Assembly: GCF_000337175.1 (NCBI RefSeq)
Contig: NZ_AOIJ01000062.1
Coordinates: forward strand, 1-44,711
Reading direction: 5' to 3'
DNA: 44,711 nucleotides
Source of the DNA: Natrinema gari JCM 14663
GTDB taxonomy: Archaea > Halobacteriota > Halobacteria > Halobacteriales > Natrialbaceae
Position numbers and translations under genes: made by a program. Shown piece after piece: positions 39,046-44,711 of this stretch (positions within the stretch are counted from its first letter, which is position 1; each line of letters begins with the position of its first letter). The notes under the pieces were generated by a model, which saw nothing but the letters and a program-made list of their open reading frames with translations, did not search any database and was not told the DNA's origin.

Positions 39046-41808
39046 ATGACGAGTCATTACGATCACGCGCAGGTACAGGAGTTTTGGCAATACGTCTGGG
39101 AGCGCGACGACGTCTACGCGCTCGATGCCGACGCCACGGACCCGACCTACGTCCTCGGCATGTTTCCCTACACGTCGGGCACGCTCCACATGGGGCACGT
39201 CCGCAACTACGCGATCACCGACGCTTACTCGCGCTATCGTCGCATGCGTGGCGACGACGTTCTTCATCCGATGGGATGGGACGCGTTCGGCCTCCCCGCC
39301 GAAAACGCGGCGTTCGACCGCGGGACTGACCCCGAGTCCTGGACCCAGGCGTGTATCCGGCGCATGCGCGAGGAACTCGAGACAATGGGCTTTGGCTACG
39401 ACTGGTCACGGGAGATTACGACCTGCGAGCCCGAGTACTACCGGTGGAATCAGTGGCTGTTCAAGCGCCTCTACGAGGCGGGACTCGTCGAATACGAGGC
39501 GGCGACGGTCAACTGGTGTCCCGACTGCGAGACGGTACTGGCCGACGCGCAAGTCGTCGAGCGCGAGGCCGAACACGGTGAGGCCGCGGAGCAGGGACCC
39601 GGCGACGCCGCGAGCGGCCACGGCGATCGCGTCTGCTGGCGGTGTGAGACCCCGGTCGGGCGACGGGAACTCGATCAGTGGTTCTTCACGATCACCGACT
39701 ACGCCGAGGAACTCCACGCGGGACTCGCCGATCTCGAGGGCTGGCCCGAGGGCGTCCGTGAGATCCAGCGCAACTGGATCGGCCGGCAGGAAGGGACACG
39801 GATCACGTTCGACGTGGCCGGTTACAGCGGCGCTGACGGGAACGGCGACGGTGACGACGACCGAACCGTCGACGTGTTCAGCACCCGTCCAGAGACGATC
39901 TACGGCGCGACCTATCTCGCCGTCTCGCCGGGGCACGACCTCGCTCGCACCCTGGCCGAGGACGACGACGCCGTCGCCGAGTACATCGCGACCGTTCGCG
40001 AGCAGGACCCTGGCCGAGTCGGGTTTTCCGGTATCGAGACTGACGCCACCGCGGTCCACCCGCTGACCGGTGCGGAACTCCCGGTCTACGTCGCCGGCTA
40101 CGTCCTCGAGGACGTCGGTACCGGTGCCGTGATGGGCGTTCCCGGCCACAACGAGCGCGACCACTCGTTTGCGCGCGAGCACGACCTGCCGATCGAGCGC
40201 GTGATCGTTCCCGACGCGGACGACAACGGCGGTAGCGGGACCGAAACCGACGAAGGCGGCCCGTACACCGGTGATGGCGTCCTCGAGCACAGCGGCGAGT
40301 ACGACGGCCTCGAGAGCGGGGTGGCCGGCGAGCGGATCGTCGCGGACCACGACGCGCTCGCGAACGATGTCACCTATCGGCTCCGGGACTGGCTGATCTC
40401 CCGCCAGCGCTATTGGGGGACGCCGATCCCGATGGTCCACTGTGACGAGTGCGGACGCGTTCCGGTGTCGGACGAGCACCTCCCGGTCGAGCTCCCGGCG
40501 TTCGTCCGGACGACGGGGAACCCGCTGGACGCGGCCGAGGAATGGACCGAGACGACCTGTCCGGACTGTGGCGGACCCGCCCGGCGCGAAACGGACACGA
40601 TGGACACGTTCGTCGATTCCTCGTGGTACTACCTGCGTTTTCTCTCGCCGGCTCTCGCGGACGCGCCGTTCGATACCGATGTCGCGAACGACTGGCTCCC
40701 GATCGATCTCTACGTCGGTGGCGACGAGCACGCCATCCTGCATCTGCTGTACACCCGCTTCTTCACGAAGGCGCTTGCCGATCTCGACCTCCTCGAGCGC
40801 CGGGAGCCGATCCGCGAGCTCATGAGCCAGGGGACGGTGCTGTACGACGGCGAGAAGATGTCCAGTTCGAAGGGCAACGTCGTCACCCCCGAGGAGTACG
40901 GCGCGGAGACGACGCGCCTGTTCGTGCTCTCGGCGGCGCATCCCGAACAGGACTTCGAGTGGACCGCCAACAACGTCCGCGGAGCCTACGAACTCCAGCA
41001 GACCCTCTACCGGATGGCGACCGCCTTCGTCGAGGAAGGCGATGCCCGCGTCGAGCGACGGGACCACGACGAGTACGTCGCCCGGGAGATCGACCGAACC
41101 ATCGCCGCGGTCACGGCGGAGTACGACCGGTACCGGTTCCACCGCGCCGCAACCGAGATTCGGGAACTGGCGCGGCTGCTCCGGCGCTACCGCGAGTACG
41201 ACCGCCCGCACGGCGACGTCTACCGGCGCGGCCTGCTGACTCTGGCCGCGCTGATCGCCCCGATGGCACCCCACCTCGGCGAGGAACTCTGGAACAAACT
41301 CCGCGGGGACGGGCTCGCCGTCGAGGCCGACTGGCCCGAACCCGACCGCGACGCCTCGCGGTATCGGCTCGAGCGCCGCCTGGTCGATCGGACGCTCGAG
41401 GACGTTCGAGACATCGTCGGCGTCGCCGACATCGACGACCCCGAACGGATCGAACTGGTCGTCGCCCCCGACTGGAAGTACCGGGCCGCCGAGTTGGCGA
41501 GTCGAACCGCCAGCGGTGACGATGGGGCAGACCCCGTCGACTCGGTCGTCGACGCGGTTCTGGCGGACGACTCGGTCGCCGCCCCCGACCCCGCTCGCGT
41601 CGCGGCGTTCGCGGGCGAACTCGTCGGACGCGACGGCGGGGACGGCGAGGAGGGACGAAGCGCGGACCGCGAGCTGGCGATTCTCGACCGCGCGTCCTGG
41701 CTCATCACCGACGAGTTCGATGCGGCCGTCACCGTTCGACGGGCCACCGGCGACGACGCGCAGGCCGCCAAAGCCCGACCCGGCAAACCCGCGATTCGAA
41801 TCAGTTAG
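39046..41808 (+). CDS. leuS: Leucyl-tRNA synthetase (bacterial-type catalytic half)
   Basis: The 920-residue class I synthetase has the HIGH motif as HMGH (48-51) in FPYTSGTLHMGHVRNYAITD. PMGWDAFGLPAENAA and the zinc-finger CPDC/CWRC pair follow. The CP1 editing domain runs from VFSTRPETIYGATYLAVSPG to GVPGHNERDHSFA. The core then shows DTFVDSSWYYLRF and KMSSS (604-608). These motifs are bacterial-type LeuRS; the last about 250 residues do not look bacterial. Natrialba magadii is known to have two such bacterial/archaeal chimeric LeuRS paralogues with very different activity. In the editing pocket the first Asp of the usual H-D-x-R-D is Asn369, while Asp372 is kept. ATG 39046 follows a TATA-like TGATATAG about 40 nt upstream. 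Confidence 0.95.
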   Translation: MTSHYDHAQVQEFWQYVWERDDVYALDADATDPTYVLGMFPYTSGTLHMGHVRNYAITDAYSRYRRMRGDDVLHPMGWDAFGLPAENAAFDRGTDPESWTQACIRRMREELETMGFGYDWSREITTCEPEYYRWNQWLFKRLYEAGLVEYEAATVNWCPDCETVLADAQVVEREAEHGEAAEQGPGDAASGHGDRVCWRCETPVGRRELDQWFFTITDYAEELHAGLADLEGWPEGVREIQRNWIGRQEGTRITFDVAGYSGADGNGDGDDDRTVDVFSTRPETIYGATYLAVSPGHDLARTLAEDDDAVAEYIATVREQDPGRVGFSGIETDATAVHPLTGAELPVYVAGYVLEDVGTGAVMGVPGHNERDHSFAREHDLPIERVIVPDADDNGGSGTETDEGGPYTGDGVLEHSGEYDGLESGVAGERIVADHDALANDVTYRLRDWLISRQRYWGTPIPMVHCDECGRVPVSDEHLPVELPAFVRTTGNPLDAAEEWTETTCPDCGGPARRETDTMDTFVDSSWYYLRFLSPALADAPFDTDVANDWLPIDLYVGGDEHAILHLLYTRFFTKALADLDLLERREPIRELMSQGTVLYDGEKMSSSKGNVVTPEEYGAETTRLFVLSAAHPEQDFEWTANNVRGAYELQQTLYRMATAFVEEGDARVERRDHDEYVAREIDRTIAAVTAEYDRYRFHRAATEIRELARLLRRYREYDRPHGDVYRRGLLTLAALIAPMAPHLGEELWNKLRGDGLAVEADWPEPDRDASRYRLERRLVDRTLEDVRDIVGVADIDDPERIELVVAPDWKYRAAELASRTASGDDGADPVDSVVDAVLADDSVAAPDPARVAAFAGELVGRDGGDGEEGRSADRELAILDRASWLITDEFDAAVTVRRATGDDAQAAKARPGKPAIRIS

Positions 41809-41925
41809 GGGTCACCGACCGGGGCGATGGGTCGCTATCGGCGGCGCGGGCGCGGTCCGCTCGAGCGGCTCCGGGAACTCGGGAAGGACAGTTTTATTCA
41901 ACCGGCTTCGGTAGACCCAAATACG

Positions 41926-42219
41926 ATGGTGGAGGGTGGCGGTAGCGTCGGCTCGTCGTCCCAACGAGCACCGAGCCAAGCAGTGATCGAGGCGGTCGCC
42001 GAGGCGGAAGGCGTTTCGCCGGCGGCGATCTCGCCACCGGACTACCAATCCCTCCACGCCGTCGTCGATCCGGCGGCACTGGACGCACTCTTCGCGGACC
42101 GCTCTAACGGCGCGAGCAGGCCCGGAGGAACAGTTTCGTTTTCATTCTGTAACTACGATGTAACCGTCGATCAGGACGGACAGGTAACGCTCGGCGAGCC
42201 GACTGACTCGGACGACTGA
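41926..42219 (+). CDS. HalOD1 (haloarchaeal output domain) protein
   Basis: The 97-residue protein consists almost only of a HalOD1 domain: AVIEAVAEAEGVSPAAIS, LHAVVDPAALDALFADR, GTVSFSFCNYDVTVDQDG, a helix followed by a beta-meander. HalOD1 proteins are haloarchaea-specific stand-alone or fused putative signalling output modules with no established biochemical function. ATG 41926 lies about 31 nt after TTTTATTCAA (leaderless-type spacing). Confidence 0.85.
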   Translation: MVEGGGSVGSSSQRAPSQAVIEAVAEAEGVSPAAISPPDYQSLHAVVDPAALDALFADRSNGASRPGGTVSFSFCNYDVTVDQDGQVTLGEPTDSDD

Positions 42220-42379
42220 TGGTCCCCTCGACGGATGGTCGTGGCTGCTCGCGATCCGTTTCTCCCGCGGCGAACGCTTCGGCGGGGATCGACCAGGCGC
42301 GATCACGCGCCGGAGCGATCGCTCTCGGATCGCACCCGGAACAGCAAGCATGATACGGCGGTGTTCCTAACGTCCGATA

Positions 42380-42985
42380 ATGGCAACCGCTGACGCCAAA
42401 CGGCGACTCCGGCAGCAACCGGTGGGCGCAACGATCCTCCTGACGATCGTCGGGTATGCGCTGGTGCTCGGAACGTTTCTGCTGGACGTTCCGATCTATC
42501 CCGACCTGACGAACGCACAGGTCAATCTGCTGTCTCACGTGATCGCAGTCATCAACACGACCGCGACGGCCGTCTTGCTGCTCGGCTGGTACTGGATCCG
42601 CGCCGGCGACGTCGAGAAACACCGGCTGGCGATGGTCAGCGGGTTCGTGTTGATCCTCGGCTTTCTGGTCGTCTACCTGCTCAAGGTCGGCGGTGGCGGA
42701 ACCAAGGAGTTCGTCGGCCCCGATATAGCCTACTACCCGTATCTCGTCATGCTGGCGATCCATATCATCCTCTCGATCGTCTCGGTCCCGGTCGTCCTCT
42801 ATGCCCTAGTCCTCGGGCTGAGTCACACGCCCGCGGAACTCCGGGAGACGCCACACGCCAAAGTGGGCCGTATCGCCGCCGGCGCGTGGATTCTGAGCCT
42901 CTTCCTCGGCGTCGTCACCTACGTCCTGCTCAACCACGTCTTCGCCTACGAGTTCGCGTCGATGATCCTCCCCGTCGCCGTCTAA
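42380..42985 (+). CDS. DUF420 family membrane protein
   Basis: The 201-residue protein has five to six transmembrane helices. Conserved histidines in the membrane region (LLSHVIAVINTTATAVLLLG, EKHRLAMVSGFVLILGF, LAIHIILSIVSVPVVLYALV, HAKVGRIAAGAWILSLFLGV) are the hallmark of DUF420. In bacteria DUF420 (YozB-like) proteins are linked to cytochrome oxidase assembly or redox functions; that role is unproven here. No oxidase genes are adjacent. ATG 42380. Confidence 0.85.
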   Translation: MATADAKRRLRQQPVGATILLTIVGYALVLGTFLLDVPIYPDLTNAQVNLLSHVIAVINTTATAVLLLGWYWIRAGDVEKHRLAMVSGFVLILGFLVVYLLKVGGGGTKEFVGPDIAYYPYLVMLAIHIILSIVSVPVVLYALVLGLSHTPAELRETPHAKVGRIAAGAWILSLFLGVVTYVLLNHVFAYEFASMILPVAV

Positions 42986-43123
42986 CGCGTCGCATACCGA
43001 CGCTAACGCATCGCACCCGTTTCGTTACGATCGCCCGCGAGCACGAGCCGTCCCGCCGGTGGTCCCCGCTCGAGGGCGGGACCCACAAGTTATCCCGTCG
43101 CCCGCCGTACCGTCGAGCAACGA

Positions 43124-44023
43124 ATGCAATTCGTCGAAGAAATCGTCGTAGACGAGTTCCTTCCGACCGTCCGCTCGCTGCTCGCCGGCGATCTCCGAGA
43201 GCGAGGGTTCACGCAAAGCGAGGTCGCCGACGTGCTCGGCATCAGCCAGAGCGCCGTCTCGAAGTACGCCCACGGCGACGTGACGGTCAACGACCGCATC
43301 GCTACGGACGATCGGGTGTTGGATCTCGTCGACGAGCTCGGCACCGGACTGGCCGCCGGCGAAATCTCGCCGGTACAAGCCCTCATCGAGATCGAGGTCC
43401 TGATCCGCGACCTCGAGTCCGGCGGGGACCTGCTCGCCCAACTCCACGAGGAGGCCGTGCCGGAACTCGCCGATCACGGCGCGAGTTTCCGCGTCCACGA
43501 CCCCGAAAGCGACTTGCGGACCAGCGAGCGGGTGCTCTCGTCGCTCCGGCGAGGGCTGGGCATCCTCGAGACCGCAAGCGGGTTTACGAGCCTGATCCCT
43601 GCAGTCGGCTCGAACCTGGTCGCCTGTACGCCCGACGCGGACGACGTCGACGACGTCGCGGGCGTGCCCGGCCGCATCTTCGACGTAAAGGGGCGCGCAA
43701 CGGTCCCCGCGGACCCCGAGTTCGGCGTCTCGGAGCACGTCGCGCGGGTGCTGTTGGCCGCTCGCCGCCACGGTGCGGACGTCTCGGCGGCGATCAACGT
43801 CACGTACGAGCCGGGCCTGATCGATGCCCTGACCGAGCAGGGCCACGTCGCCGCCGAGTTCGACGAATCCGGCGACGTCGCCTCGAGCGTCGGCGCGGCG
43901 ATCGAGAACGAACCCGAGGCGACGGTGCTCTACCAGACCGGCGGCATGGGAATCGAACCGCTGATTTACGTCCTCGGCCCGGATGCGGAGTCGGTCGCGG
44001 ACACGCTCCGGTCGCTCGTCTGA
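43124..44023 (+). CDS. HTH-ThiN protein (ThiR-type thiamine regulator or thiamine-phosphate synthase)
   Basis: The 299-residue protein has an N-terminal helix-turn-helix (about 20-55): LRERGFTQSEVADVLGISQS then AVSKYAHGDVTV. A helical linker follows, then a C-terminal ThiN domain (about 125-299): SERVLSSLRRGLGILETASG, PAVGSNLVAC, PGRIFDVKGRATVP, EFGVSEHVARVLLAARRHGA. In archaea ThiN occurs as thiamine-phosphate synthase (fused to ThiD) and as the ligand-binding domain of the repressor ThiR. The HTH fusion here favours ThiR. Whether the catalytic Arg/His pair is retained cannot be judged without alignment. ATG 43124. Confidence 0.88.
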   Translation: MQFVEEIVVDEFLPTVRSLLAGDLRERGFTQSEVADVLGISQSAVSKYAHGDVTVNDRIATDDRVLDLVDELGTGLAAGEISPVQALIEIEVLIRDLESGGDLLAQLHEEAVPELADHGASFRVHDPESDLRTSERVLSSLRRGLGILETASGFTSLIPAVGSNLVACTPDADDVDDVAGVPGRIFDVKGRATVPADPEFGVSEHVARVLLAARRHGADVSAAINVTYEPGLIDALTEQGHVAAEFDESGDVASSVGAAIENEPEATVLYQTGGMGIEPLIYVLGPDAESVADTLRSLV

Positions 44024-44045
44024 ACGGCGCACGCGACAACAGCCA

Positions 44046-44682
44046 ATGACGGAGTCAACACAGGAGTTCTACGGTCGCTGGGCACGCCTCTACGATCTGA
44101 TCGCGCGACGAACGCCGGGTATCGCCCGCCTCCGGGATCGGGCGGCCGCCGCCTGTCGCCTCGAGCCCGGCGACACGGTCGTCGAGATGGGCTGTGGCAC
44201 GGGCGCGAACCTCCCCGTCCTCCGCGAGCGGGTCGGACCCGAGGGGACCGTGATCGGACTCGACGTGACGCGACCCGTCCTCGAGCGGGCGCGTGCGGCG
44301 ACGGCGGCGTACGACAACGTCCACGTCCTGCAGGAGGACGCGACGCAGCCACCGGTCGGTGGCGGGCGTGACGGAGCCGGCGTGCTGGACACGGTCGCCG
44401 GCGATATCGACGCTGTCCTCGCGACGTTCGTCGTCGGCATGCTCGCGGAGCCGGCGGACGCGGTCGACGACTGGTGTGACCTCGCCGGGCCCGACGGGAC
44501 GGTCGTCCTCGCCAACGCCGCCAGAAGCGGGACGTGGTACGCCCCGCCGGTCAACGCCGTGTTCCGGGCGATCGTCGTCCTCTCGACGCCGCCGACGACG
44601 AAACTCCGCTACGAGAGCGATCCACATCGCCGGCTCGACAAGAAGATCAGTCACGCACACGCCCGTCTCCGCGAGCGTGTGG
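44046..44682 (+). CDS. Class I SAM-dependent methyltransferase, 3'-truncated
   Basis: About 212 genomic residues remain. Motif I VVEMGCGTGANLPVL (about 41-55) binds S-adenosylmethionine. VIGLDVTRPVLERARAAT is motif post-I, and the acidic QEDAT is motif II. The N-terminus (QEFYGRWARLYDLIARRTPG) is typical of UbiE/Methyltransf_11-like enzymes acting on quinones or lipids. The C-terminus is lost at the contig end, and the apparent last residues GSYTHL come from adapter. It starts 22 nt after the HTH-ThiN stop, possibly in one unit. Substrate unknown. Confidence 0.88.
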
Positions 44683-44711
44683 CTGGCTCTTATACACATC
44701 TCTGAGCGGGC
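44683..44711. other. Nextera adapter (reverse complement) with 454-type tail, not genomic
   Basis: CTGGCTCTTATACACATCT is the reverse complement of the mosaic end with one mismatch. The following CTGAGCGGGC matches the start of the reverse complement of the Roche/454-compatible Nextera adapter. The contig ends in library sequence. Confidence 0.93.

Noticed and set aside
1-44711. CRISPR array or tandem repeats
   Set aside because: No regularly spaced repeats of 25-40 nt were found. The only clear long repeat is the integrase duplication (1359-1537 and 4944-5123).
1-44711. High frequency of CTCGAG
   Set aside because: Common in GC-rich haloarchaeal coding DNA because of Leu-Glu and Ser-Ser/Arg codon pairs. 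It is spread through all genes and shows no positional pattern.

Overview
This 44.7 kb window is a complete draft contig from a halophilic archaeon (class Halobacteria, most likely Natrialbales). The evidence is the GC-rich coding sequence with strongly acidic proteins, many TATA boxes about 30 nt upstream of start codons (leaderless style), and haloarchaea-specific families (HTH_10/Bat regulator, HalOD1, DUF7344-like and membrane-anchored winged-helix proteins, SPW repeat, HTH-ThiN). The leucyl-tRNA synthetase also has a bacterial-type catalytic half, as described in Natrialba magadii. Both ends carry Nextera transposon adapter sequence, so the first and last genes are cut and their terminal residues are artefacts.

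Layout. 20-1123: truncated aminotransferase and a frameshifted winged-helix gene. 1235-7942: a tRNA-Gln(UUG) gene followed by two degenerate copies of its 3' end, at 4878 and 7920. Two decayed tyrosine-integrase remnants start about 50 nt after the first two 3' ends. Between these scars lie intact cargo-like genes: a small redox operon (acidic membrane peptide, ApbE flavin transferase, TSP3-repeat protein, ferric-reductase-like cytochrome), a membrane protein/two-HTH regulator pair, and a PiT-type phosphate permease.

8357-34374: a surface-polysaccharide locus. Precursor supply: GlmS, a UDP-sugar dehydrogenase, and a phosphohexomutase-like protein with a degenerate active site. Assembly: two GT2 enzymes, a GT4, a DUF354 protein, and a multipass GT-C-like protein. 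Export: a Wzx-type flippase. Modification: a Tat-exported lipoprotein polysaccharide deacetylase, a Tat-exported beta-helix protein, an AlkP-superfamily phosphodiesterase, and an asparagine-synthase-like enzyme lacking the glutaminase cysteine. Regulation: an HTH_10 regulator and three membrane-linked winged-helix proteins. Several first genes of transcription units here are preceded by a short ORF whose stop codon overlaps the main start codon, with a TATA box placed upstream of the short ORF.

34880-44682: mostly general functions. These are surface proteins with acidic linkers, an SPW-repeat membrane protein, a short-chain dehydrogenase with a perfect 10-bp inverted repeat just upstream of its start codon, LeuRS, a HalOD1 protein, a DUF420 membrane protein, an HTH-ThiN regulator, and a methyltransferase cut by the contig end.

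All functional calls rest on motif recognition by eye; no database search was run.
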